Shown piece after piece: positions 1 to 7,054 of a DNA stretch of 17,495 nucleotides. Every line of letters begins with the position of its first letter. Within the stretch, counting starts at the first letter, position 1. A program made the position numbers and the translations under genes. The DNA comes from Chloroflexota bacterium (GTDB lineage: Bacteria; Chloroflexota; Anaerolineae; J102). The notes beneath the pieces are model-generated. The model worked only from the letters and a program-made list of their open reading frames with translations, did no database searches and had not been told where the DNA came from. Where the stretch lies: contig PIVW01000065.1 of assembly GCA_003353825.1 (NCBI GenBank), positions 1 through 17,495 on the forward strand. The letters are read 5' to 3'.

Positions 1-197
1 ACTTGACTATCTAAGTCAACAGCGCCTGTTCCATTTGTTCCAGAAAAATCTAAATCCGATGCAGTAACTAAAGCATCTACATAAGCTTTAGTAGCAGCAT
101 CAGTGTTATTTACAGGCGTAGCTAAACTAGTTATGCTGGTATTTTGTAAGTCAATACCGCTATTTACTGATACATCAAATAGAAAGTTTATCGCCAT
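1..197 (-). CDS. Phage tail-fibre-like structural protein, N-terminal part
   Basis: The reading frame starts at the ATG read from 197 to 195 and runs off the window start, giving 65 codons. The product begins MAINFLFDVSVNSGIDLQN and contains LATPVNNTDAATKAYVDAL. The 'P..N.TDAATKAYVD' string is a recurrent motif in phage tail-fibre and neck/collar proteins, which is the basis for the call. The coding is strongly AT-rich, unlike everything after about base 446. No Shine-Dalgarno sequence is visible before the ATG. It lies 8 bases downstream of the 79-residue gene at 206-445 on the same strand, so the two look like consecutive genes of one phage structural module. The exact product (fibre, baseplate or appendage) cannot be told from this fragment. 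Confidence 0.55.
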   Translation of the reverse strand, partial: MAINFLFDVSVNSGIDLQNTSITSLATPVNNTDAATKAYVDALVTASDLDFSGTNGTGAVDLDSQ

Positions 198-205
198 GTG
201 TTAGT

Positions 206-445
206 TTATGTTACGTCTATTAGTAAAACTCTATAATCGTTATTAGGTACATTTCCTGTAAAAGTAATAACTAAACTTCCAACTGATCTTTTTATTAGTG
301 GAGTTGCGTTTGTTCCATTTGAATTAGTTACTACTTGAGCTATTATATTGTCTGCATTACTAGAACTAGTAACTAAAGAACTAGTAACATCTACAATAAA
401 CTCAAGTGCTCCAATAACATCTCCTGATAAGGTTTTTATTGTCAT
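206..445 (-). CDS. Small hypothetical phage-like protein (79 aa)
   Basis: This complete small frame starts at the ATG at 445 and ends with TAA at 206. The product is rich in Ser, Thr, Asn and Val and ends in a beta-prone stretch (SVGSLVITFTGNVPNNDYRV). It has no signal peptide, membrane segment or cysteine. I do not recognise a family. Composition and beta-rich character fit a small virion or fibre-accessory protein, and its neighbour at 1-197 carries a tail-fibre motif. The start codon sits at the point where AT-rich sequence gives way to moderate-GC sequence, and no ribosome-binding site precedes it. The gene may therefore have lost its natural upstream region at a junction, or the true start may have been further upstream in the source phage. 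Confidence 0.45.
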   Translation of the reverse strand: MTIKTLSGDVIGALEFIVDVTSSLVTSSSNADNIIAQVVTNSNGTNATPLIKRSVGSLVITFTGNVPNNDYRVLLIDVT

Positions 446-809
446 AGCCGGATCGTTTCAACATCCGGCAGTAGCAACCTGACATATCAGGCTTACGGCT
501 GACGATCCAGACTCAAACGGCTGATGAAGTCGTTGATCGAGTCCAGACAAGAAACGCTGGCAACATTGGATACTGTGTCCAATATTACCTTAAAGCAACT
601 CATCGCTGCAACATAAACAGAATTCCTGTTGTCGAAATCTCAGACGCAATGCACAGATATTCTTCACTTACAATACAAGCTTGGAAAACTCATCATAAGC
701 CACGTGAATGATCAAATCGTTGTACGGCAGGATTAATGGAGGTAAAACATCTCATCTAGCAGATGTGGCTATAGCTGAGAACAACATATAGAGGAATGAA
801 GGCGTGCGT
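446..809. other. Gene-poor spacer with small inverted repeats
   Basis: No convincing gene is visible between the phage-like block and the lipoprotein operon. There are several short dyads: CCGGAT/ATCCGG (448-453, 463-468), CCTGA/TCAGG (478-482, 487-491), ATTGGA/TCCAAT (565-570, 578-583), AACAG/CTGTT (616-620, 626-630) and ACATCT/AGATGT (747-752, 761-766). A 30-codon frame at 524-616 (+) encodes a helical-looking peptide beginning MKSLIESRQETLATLD, which could be the end of a lost gene or chance. Base composition is already like the rest of the window. Confidence 0.4.
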
Positions 810-838
810 TTGTTACGGGGGTAAAAATGTTCTACACT
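810..838 (+). promoter_or_regulatory. Candidate sigma70-type promoter for the lipoprotein/MscS operon
   Basis: A -35 hexamer TTGTTA (810-815) is followed by a 17-base spacer and a -10 hexamer TACACT (833-838), giving a start point near 845. It lies about 120 bases before the chosen start of the solute-binding lipoprotein. It also lies inside the longer open frame that begins at 796, which is one reason to prefer the downstream start. This is pattern-based only. Confidence 0.4.
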
Positions 839-966
839 GTGACAGATGGCAGCACCGTCACGGTCGATATATTTTCGTCCCCGTAGACGTGGCACGCACT
901 TTCAAAGATAGCACAGATTCCAACGAATGCTGTCAAAACGTTCGTTGTGATGCCCCAGGAGACAAG

Positions 967-2277
967 ATGAAGCGCAGGATGCAAAAAGCTGCTATGATTC
1001 TCTTGTGGTTACTACTAATCGGCGGCTGTCGGGCAACTCTTGGGGATGACGACGTTCTGCGCGGCCGTGTCACGTTGTGGCATAGCTGGCCGCCAAGGGA
1101 AGCGGCGATACTGGAAGAGTCCCTTTCGGAGTTTCAGGAGATTCAGAAGGATGTGCTGGTCATCACCGTGGCCCTGCCTGAAGGAGAGCTTCTGGAACAG
1201 TTCTTCGAAGCTGGAAAAGATGGTTTTGGACCGGATTTGCTCCTTGGCAGCGATAGTTGGATAAAAGTGCTGGCGGATGCTGGGCTGATACGAGCAAATG
1301 GGCCGAACATATATCTCGCTTCTCGATTTGATACCCGGGGGGCCGCCCTCGTCGATTACAATGGCGAGGCATATGGCATTCCCCTCTCACTGGTTCCGCA
1401 CGCACTCTACTACAATAAATCATTGGTAACAGAACCGCCACAAACCCTGGGTGATCTGCTACACGAGGCGGCAGCCGGGAATAGCGTCGCTTTCGTCCCC
1501 AGGTTTGAGGAGGCATATTGGGGCATGCAGACGTTTGGCGAAGGCTTGTTTGATGAAGAAGGCCACTTTAGCCTTGCAGAGAGCGGATTAACGGAATGGC
1601 TGAACTGGCTCGAAAAAGCACAGAGCGCACCAGGGGTCATTTTGAACGTGGATAACGACTCCCTACTTAATCTTTTTATTACCGGGCAAGTGGCCTATTA
1701 CATAGCAGATCCCAATCTACAGGCGTCGCTATTGGCGATGGCGGAAGAAGAAGGGGTCTTTGAATTCGGCGTCGTTCCTTTACCTGGGGGCTCGCATGGT
1801 CCATCCGGGCCCTTACTATCAGCCGAAACCATGTTGCTCTACAGCTTCTCTTCCCCCGAACAGGCTCGAATTGCTGATGCTTTGGCCAGCTTCCTGACCA
1901 ATCAGCAGCAAAGTATCCGTTTTATGCGAGAACTAAAGCATGTACCGGCCAATGATACTGTCGGGGTAGATCGACGAATTTACCCTACGGTGAATGGATT
2001 CACTCAGCAGGCCGAAACAGCCGTGGTACTACCGAATGAGATACCCAAAAGCCTGCTGATCGCAGAAGGAAATCGCGCCTATGCCAGCGTTCTTTCCGGC
2101 TTACTGACGCCTGAAGAGGCTGTGTGTAACTTTGGCCAGGAGATAGCGAGATTTCAGGGGTATTCTGTTGAAGAAATGAGTCTACCAGAGGGATGTGAGC
2201 CGCCGATAGTGAGCACCCTATCACAGGGGGATTCGGAATTGCTTATGACTCATACATCAGGAGGGGAAGATGGATGA
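967..2277 (+). CDS. Family-1 (maltose-type) extracellular solute-binding lipoprotein
   Basis: The 436-residue product should capture a small ligand, probably a sugar, at the outer face of the membrane. The frame is open from 796, but the ATG at 967 has AGGAG five bases upstream and begins a lipoprotein signal: basic MKRRMQK, a hydrophobic run, and lipobox IGGC with Cys21. The mature part has solute-binding family 1 hallmarks: VTLWHSW near residue 36, PDLLLGSDSW, YGIPLSLVPHALYYNKSL, a central GQVAYYIADP, and a late block on masking failed residues of the family type (ALASFLTNQQQSIRFM). Family members are usually 400-450 residues, so it is full length. Its stop overlaps the start of an MscS-family channel gene and no transporter permease or ATPase is nearby. 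It may serve a distant transporter or work with the channel. The ligand is unknown. Confidence 0.85.
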   Translation: MKRRMQKAAMILLWLLLIGGCRATLGDDDVLRGRVTLWHSWPPREAAILEESLSEFQEIQKDVLVITVALPEGELLEQFFEAGKDGFGPDLLLGSDSWIKVLADAGLIRANGPNIYLASRFDTRGAALVDYNGEAYGIPLSLVPHALYYNKSLVTEPPQTLGDLLHEAAAGNSVAFVPRFEEAYWGMQTFGEGLFDEEGHFSLAESGLTEWLNWLEKAQSAPGVILNVDNDSLLNLFITGQVAYYIADPNLQASLLAMAEEEGVFEFGVVPLPGGSHGPSGPLLSAETMLLYSFSSPEQARIADALASFLTNQQQSIRFMRELKHVPANDTVGVDRRIYPTVNGFTQQAETAVVLPNEIPKSLLIAEGNRAYASVLSGLLTPEEAVCNFGQEIARFQGYSVEEMSLPEGCEPPIVSTLSQGDSELLMTHTSGGEDG

Positions 2278-3625
2278 TAACCCGATCACTCAAACCGATT
2301 CGTTCGTCAATATCCTCCAGGATCTGCTGGTCATCCTGCTGTCTATCCTCTCGCGACCGGCCGTACAATGGCAGTTGCTGGCGATCGCTCTGATACTGTG
2401 TGTATCATGGCTACTGCCCGAAGTGTTCCGCTGGTGGCGACAGCAGCGGCGAACGGTCAGCAAGACACAAGAAAGCCGTTCACGCCGTCAAAACTGGCTC
2501 TCGGGGTTGTACAAGCTGCTCTCGCCGATTATAACGCTTGTGTTACTGAACCTCTCTATTGTGTTGTTCGCCCAACTCGGTTATCCCAATGGTTTGTTGC
2601 AAAATCTGACCCTTGTGATTTTGACCTGGCTCATCTACCGCGTCTTACAAATGTTGCTTTACACCCGGTATGGCGAGGCGGCTCGTCCTTACTTCAACCG
2701 GATATTGACACCGGTCTTTCTGTTCGTGATCCTCTGGGAAGTCAGAGGCATTCTACCCGGCTCCACCTTCTTTGCTAACGTCAGCGTTGGCTTTGGCACG
2801 ATATCTATCGCATTAGGTAGTCTCTTTACCGCCCTGGTCGTGTTGTATCTGTTTTTTATCGCAGCCTGGATTTTGCAAAAGCTTATGGAGAGTTCGCTGC
2901 CAGGACAACTGCAGACAGAGCCGGGTTTGGTTGAATCAATGGCCACTCTCATCCGCTATACCATAATTGCGCTGGGCATGTTGGTAGCTCTTAGCCTAAT
3001 GGGATTTGACCTCACATCGCTGGCTATTGTGGCCGGCGGGCTCTCGGTTGGCATAGGGATTGGCCTGCAAGATGTCGTTGCCAATTTCATCAGCGGCTTG
3101 ATATTGCTTTTCGAACAATCATTGCGCCCAGGAGATGTCATCCAAGTGGAAGGTCGGATAGTTACGGTTGAGAGCATAGGCTTGCGGGCCACGATAGTAA
3201 AAACGCGCACCAACGAGGAGGTGATCATTCCCAACGCCACCTTCACTACGCAACAGGTAACCAATCTGACCAAAACAGATAGCTTGGTGCGGGTATTGGT
3301 ACCTCTGGGAGTTAGTTACAAAAGCAACCCAGAGAGGGTCAGACAGATCTCGATAGAAACAGCTTTACTGCACCCTGATGTTTTGGATGATCCCCCACCA
3401 CTATTATTGTTTAAGGGGGTTGGTGACTCCAGCCTCGATTTTGCTTTATCGGCAAGCATCAACCAACCGGAGATATCGGGTCTTGTCAGAAGCGACCTGT
3501 ACTATATGCTCGTGAAGGAGTTCGCCGCACATGATATCGAAATACCCTTCCCGCAGCGAGACCTAAACTTGGGTGACGGTTGGGAGAGGTTAATCGAAAA
3601 TTACCAGAAAAACAAGGTTCTCTAA
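2270..3625 (+). CDS. MscS-family mechanosensitive channel, multi-TM
   Basis: This is an inner-membrane channel of the small-conductance mechanosensitive family, expected to open under membrane tension and release solutes during osmotic downshock. The 451-residue protein has several N-terminal hydrophobic segments (about 31-50, 84-103, 112-131, 146-163, 172-203, 228-246). The glycine-rich pore helix follows at 256-283 (GGLSVGIGIGLQDVVANF), then the beta domain (RPGDVIQVEG at 286-295, EEVIIPNATF at 316-325) and the C-terminal alpha/beta domain ending near IPFPQRDL. It is longer than E. coli MscS (286 residues) because of extra N-terminal membrane segments. The start has a strong GGAGGGG just upstream and overlaps the preceding lipoprotein gene by 8 bases, so the two are translationally linked. 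The pairing with a binding protein is unusual. Confidence 0.92.
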   Translation: MDDNPITQTDSFVNILQDLLVILLSILSRPAVQWQLLAIALILCVSWLLPEVFRWWRQQRRTVSKTQESRSRRQNWLSGLYKLLSPIITLVLLNLSIVLFAQLGYPNGLLQNLTLVILTWLIYRVLQMLLYTRYGEAARPYFNRILTPVFLFVILWEVRGILPGSTFFANVSVGFGTISIALGSLFTALVVLYLFFIAAWILQKLMESSLPGQLQTEPGLVESMATLIRYTIIALGMLVALSLMGFDLTSLAIVAGGLSVGIGIGLQDVVANFISGLILLFEQSLRPGDVIQVEGRIVTVESIGLRATIVKTRTNEEVIIPNATFTTQQVTNLTKTDSLVRVLVPLGVSYKSNPERVRQISIETALLHPDVLDDPPPLLLFKGVGDSSLDFALSASINQPEISGLVRSDLYYMLVKEFAAHDIEIPFPQRDLNLGDGWERLIENYQKNKVL

Positions 3626-3633
3626 GACTAAAA

Positions 3634-4681
3634 ATGGATTTTACTGAGGAACGGACGGTCACCGAGAACGTGGATGGGGATGCGCTACAGCACCGATTCA
3701 CGCCGGATAATCCCTTACTTGTCGACCGCTGGTTTGCACGGATCCCGATATCCAGAGGATGGATCGTTGCCATAATCGGTGTCGTCTTACTCTTGATTCC
3801 GGCGATCCTCGCCTTCGGTGCAGACAATAACGATTTTGCTACGGTGATTTATGACCGCCGTGCCCAATTTATCTACGCATTGATTGTCGTCTGCTCGTTG
3901 ATGATTGTCCCTGCCGTTGAGAAGAGACGTGAAAATGTGGTCCGGGCGTTGCGGCCTGTCATTCAATTGGACGACAGCGCTTTCCAGGCCGTGGTGAACC
4001 GAGCTTCCGAGGTCAGCCCGACCAGGGAATTACTGGCCTTTGGCGCCGGTATGGCTCTCGGTTTGGCTGTCAATATACTCTTTGAACCACTTGGCGACGA
4101 TCCCAGCCCGATGGCTGTCTACGCCTATTTGTCCAGGATCGGGATATTCGGCATGTTTGGCTGGACGTTCTTTGTTCTGCCCTTCGGCATCAAGGTGACA
4201 AATGAGTTGCTCAATCAACCGATTAACGTGGATCCGTTCGACCTGAGAGGGTTCGAGCCCATCGGACGGCAGAGCCTTCTGTTATCACTGGCGCTCCTGG
4301 GCGGCGTGCTGTTGAGTCTGCTCTCAGCTTCCATCCAGGATAGATCTCTGTGGGTGCAGTATATCATCGTCTACAGCACCAGCGTTATCGTTATCGTCTT
4401 CCTTTTATTCTGGAGCATGCGTACCGCTCACCTGCTTCTTGCCGAAACAAAGCGGCGGCATCGCCCAGGCCTATTACGTCCTTAAGACACGCATCGCAGA
4501 CAACCGGGACACCCTTGCAGTTGCCACGGAACTGAACGCGCTTGTGGCGGCGAAGCAACAATTGCGAGAGACCAGGACCTGGCCGTTCGACACGGCAATG
4601 GTTAGTACACTATCCATTGCCGTGCTTACGCCGCTCTTTGTGGGACTGGCGCGGATTATAGCTTCGTTGCTTTACCGTTAA
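3634..4681 (+). pseudogene. Multi-pass membrane protein of unknown function, split by a frameshift near 4450
   Basis: I do not recognise the family. The first frame runs 3634-4485 and gives about six hydrophobic segments (for example RGWIVAIIGVVLLLIPAIL, LLLSLALLGGVLLSLLSA, YIIVYSTSVIVIVFLLF). Just after AHLLLAETK it degenerates to KRRHRPGLLRP and stops. The +1 frame at 4439-4681 continues with a natural-looking ending (AYYVLKTRIADNRDTLAVATELNALV and a last membrane helix before LLYR). The two parts join in or beside the GCGGCGGC run at 4452-4459, where one extra base would explain the break. Intact, the protein would be near 349 residues with seven membrane segments. It starts 8 bases after the MscS stop, so it belongs to that operon. 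An ATG at 3634 is preferred over an upstream TTG at 3580 that overlaps mscS. Sequencing error, recent mutation and recoding cannot be separated here. Confidence 0.7.
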
Positions 4682-5132
4682 GGAGCCAGGGGTTTACCCT
4701 TGTCACCTACACACTTCAGACCCGAAGGGGTGATTTTGTGGAATTTACGGAACGTCGATTACACAAATAGCCAGAATTGGAGTCAAACTAGCAAGTTCAC
4801 CTCGCTTGATGGCTTGAAGAGCGCAATTCCTTGTAGATAACAGGATTTTTGCTCAAATACATCTCGTCAGATTGAGGCGGAGTCTCATGGCACAACTGGC
4901 CCATGGTGATGTTTTTTGTAGGCACTTTGCAGCCAGTGATGTGTTTAAAACATGATAATCTCTTGGTTCACTGGAGGCAGGCCTATCATGTCCACTCTAT
5001 TTATGAATCGCTCAGAAGTGGGCAAATGATTCGCGCCGCATTTACCAAATTGGTATCAACACTGTGATGAACAGCGTCCGCAACATCTCCGTATCACTAT
5101 CGAAGAAATCGAGCCCTCTTTTTCGAACGTAC
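4682..5132. other. Spacer between convergent transcription units
   Basis: This stretch lies between the end of the plus-strand membrane operon and the end of the minus-strand selD/lipoprotein unit, where terminators would be expected. I see no strong GC hairpin with a T-tract on either strand. A weak 12-bp imperfect stem pairs 4819-4830 with 4843-4854. A 54-codon frame at 4903-5067 (+) has no ribosome-binding site and no recognisable motif; I do not call it a gene. Confidence 0.5.
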
Positions 5133-5702
5133 CTAGTCTCGAATGACTTCGAATCCCGCTCCGCCAGATGTGGCCAGATCAACCACGATGATCTTTCCGC
5201 CCCAACCGTCGATCAGGTCGTGAGCACGTACGGTGACCTGAGTTATGCCATCCGGGATCACGATACCTGATTGCGAACGAGTAAATGGCTGTTCGCTCTC
5301 GTGAGGATGGAGAAGCAAACGAGTAAAAGCATCGTCCGAATCAAGTAGAATCGCGGTACCGTTCGGGAGTACAACATCCCAGCCATCGGCGTAATCCTCC
5401 CAACCAGTATCGGGGTGGTGCACCGTCACAGAGAATGTCCACTTGCCCTCCTGCCCCAAACGAGCACTGACGAATTCGACATCTGCGTCGATATCAAGAT
5501 CATCAGTCGGAGTTGGTGTAGACAACGGGCTGAGCGCAGAAGTAGAAGACCCCTCCCCCTGCGTTTGTTGTAAGGGCAAGAGTTGTGTGTGCTCTTCAGA
5601 TGTTGAGGTAGGGAGAGGCCCACCACATCCAGTCAAAAGCAAGAGCAGAATCAGTAGGGCGAGGGGTAGATAGTAAAACAGGGAATAAGGATGTCTATTC
5701 AT
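5133..5702 (-). CDS. Small extracytoplasmic lipoprotein of unknown function
   Basis: This 189-residue protein has a clear lipoprotein signal: MNRHPY, a long leucine-rich hydrophobic stretch, and lipobox LTGC with Cys26. A low-complexity linker rich in Ser, Thr, Pro and Gln follows (about 29-68). The rest is a single beta-rich domain of about 120 residues (VEFVSARLGQEGKWTFSVTV, then TGWEDYADGWDVVLPNG and ITQVTVRAHDLIDGWGGK). The pattern 'tWtFsVtv.HpDtGWedYaDgWdVv' reads like a repeated extracellular beta-sandwich family common in environmental bacteria, but I cannot name it. It begins 5 bases after the selD stop, so it is probably co-transcribed with selD. No Shine-Dalgarno sequence is visible, which suggests translational coupling. 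A link to selenium metabolism is not evident. Confidence 0.75.
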   Translation of the reverse strand: MNRHPYSLFYYLPLALLILLLLLTGCGGPLPTSTSEEHTQLLPLQQTQGEGSSTSALSPLSTPTPTDDLDIDADVEFVSARLGQEGKWTFSVTVHHPDTGWEDYADGWDVVLPNGTAILLDSDDAFTRLLLHPHESEQPFTRSQSGIVIPDGITQVTVRAHDLIDGWGGKIIVVDLATSGGAGFEVIRD

Positions 5703-5707
5703 ATCAA

Positions 5708-6760
5708 TTAGGGCAACACTTCAATCTGGGAGCCGGCGACCACTTCCCCAATACGCCACAGCGATTGACCTTTCTCTTCTGCGGCTCGCAGCGCCGTATC
5801 TGACTGTTCGGGAGGTATCGCCATTAGTAATCCGCCAGAAGTTTCTGGGCAAAAACAGAGCACTTGTTGCCACTCCTCCAGCTTGGGATCAAACGTTATG
5901 TGTGGGCTAAAGTAATTGCGATTGTCATGAGCTCCGCCAGGATAGGTCCAGATCTGTCCAAGACGTTCGGCGCCGGACAACCACGGCAAGTGATTATAAT
6001 ACAGCAAAAACCCTACATTTCCACGTTCTGCCATTTCCCAAGCATGCCCAAGCAGGCTGAATCCAGTGATGTCAGTCATAGCGTGTGCGCCAAAATGGAG
6101 TGCCAGCCCAGAAGCCTCTCGATTCAACTGCATCATGCTTTGTGTGGCCTCAGCAATTTCGTGCTCAGTTGCCGTATCACGCTTGAGGGCAGTTGTGATG
6201 ACGCCCGCACCTAAGGGTTTGCTCAGCAGCAGATGATCCCCGGGTTGCGCTCCTCCCTTTCGAATAACTTGGTCGGTGTGGAGGGTACCCAACGCCACGA
6301 GGCCATATTTTGGTTCCTTATCCTGCACAGAATGCCCCCCCACAATGGGGATTCCTGCCTCAAGCGCTTTTTCTGCACCCCCGCGTATGATTTCAGCCGC
6401 GATCTCCGCTGGCAAAGTTGTAGGTAAGGCTGCGACATTCAGAGCAAGAAGCGGTCGCGCTCCCATAGCGTAGACATCGCTCAAGCTGTTGGCAGCAGCA
6501 ATAGCACCGTACGCGTACGGATCGTCTACGATAGGTGTAAAGAAATCCAGGGTGATGACAATTGCCAGATCAGCGGAAATCTGATACACGGCAGCATCAT
6601 CGGCGGTATCGAGTCCGACCAATAAGTTGTCATAAGATTGGCCGGCAAATGTCTCTTGTAGAGGGCGCAGAACCTGCGCCAGGGCCTCAGCGGCCAGCTT
6701 ACTCGCTCAACCGGCGCAGCTAGCTAGACTGGTGAGGCGGATAGATTCTCGATCTGTCAT
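5708..6760 (-). CDS. selD: Selenide, water dikinase (selenophosphate synthase), itself a selenoprotein with in-frame UGA
   Basis: SelD makes selenophosphate from selenide and ATP, the selenium donor for selenocysteine and selenouridine. The conserved body is plain: LDTADDAAVY (50-59), TLDFFTPIVDDPY (70-82), NSLSDVYAMGARPL (91-104), GGHSVQD, a C-terminal CPETSGGLL. An uninterrupted frame starts only at a TTG at 6622 and would lack about 46 residues. Reading upstream in the same frame gives MTDRESIRLTSLASCAG, then TGA at 6709-6707, then ASKLAAEALAQVLRPLQ. This is the canonical SelD N-terminus, with codon 18 in the catalytic Cys/Sec position and Lys21 three residues later, matching E. coli Cys17 and Lys20. 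A SECIS-like hairpin follows. Total length is 350 residues, normal for the family. An alternative in-frame ATG is at 6775. Neither start has a strong ribosome-binding site. The gene follows the thiamine transport genes on the same strand. Confidence 0.9.
6664..6709 (-). promoter_or_regulatory. Bacterial SECIS element directing UGA decoding in selD
   Basis: The element runs from the UGA codon (6709-6707) to a hairpin at 6680-6664. Read on the minus strand the hairpin is GGCGCAG, loop GUU, CUGCGCC: a perfect 7-bp stem with a G-U-containing apical loop. About 33 nt separate UGA and loop. This is within the usual range for bacterial SECIS elements, which lie in the coding region just after UGA. 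The upper stem-loop GCAG-GUU-CUGC closely resembles the GCAG-GUCUGC top of the E. coli fdhF element. A second small stem (GGCC/GGCC) lies between UGA and the hairpin. Confidence 0.8.
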
Positions 6761-6785
6761 ATTTGGAAAGAACATCGTGGGATAA

Positions 6786-6971
6786 TTAGTATGTCTCTCC
6801 AAAATGCACGACAACAGCAAAGATATCTGCAATATCGATTACACCATCAGGAATCAAATCGTAAATTTCGTTATAGAGAGCGCCATAGAATATAGAGTGG
6901 AAGAGAATGGTCTGGATGTCGACTTCGAAGTATCGGATGTTGTATCGTTCGGCGCTATATCGAGCCGCCAC
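6786..6971 (-). pseudogene. Dockerin-like C-terminal fragment
   Basis: This 61-codon frame opens at a GTG directly after an in-frame stop. Its C-terminal part, YDLIPDGVIDIADIFAVVVHFG, has the spacing of a dockerin-type calcium-binding repeat (D.x.x.D-G-x-x-D-x-x-D-I). Such tails usually end large secreted proteins. The first Asn/Asp-rich positions are degraded (L-I-P instead of the usual N), there is no signal peptide, and the frame upstream is closed by further stops. It is most likely the relic of a larger secreted protein, left between the thiamine ATPase gene and selD and 25 bases before the selD start. A short functional peptide cannot be excluded. The only neighbouring structure is a 14-bp palindrome GAAAACTAGTTTTC at 7018-7031. 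Confidence 0.4.
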
Positions 6972-7054
6972 TCAGCCTATGCAGAACCCCGGCTTAAATC
7001 GCTTTGTCCCTACTTTCGAAAACTAGTTTTCCGCGTCTCCATCCCAGATTCATT

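Noticed and set aside
796..966. Longer N-terminus of the solute-binding protein, from ATG 796
   Set aside because: It would bury the lipoprotein signal inside the protein and overlap the best promoter. The ATG at 967 has a good ribosome-binding site and a proper signal peptide.
4439..4459. Programmed ribosomal frameshift in the membrane protein gene
   Set aside because: The AAACAAAG context does not match the usual X-XXY-YYZ slippery pattern and would be -1, whereas a +1 shift is needed; a single-base indel is simpler.
4819..4854. Terminator for the channel operon
   Set aside because: Only 9 of 12 positions pair around a 12-base loop, and no T-tract follows.
4903..5067. 54-codon ORF in the convergent spacer
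   Set aside because: No ribosome-binding site, no recognisable motif, and a length expected by chance.
5064..5270. Plus-strand ORF opposite the lipoprotein gene
   Set aside because: Mostly antisense to the well-supported lipoprotein and without family features.
5708..6622. SelD as an ordinary ORF beginning at TTG 6622
   Set aside because: This would remove the catalytic Cys/Sec and Lys and leave a 304-residue protein. The upstream in-frame sequence matches the conserved N-terminus with only one TGA, at the expected Sec position.
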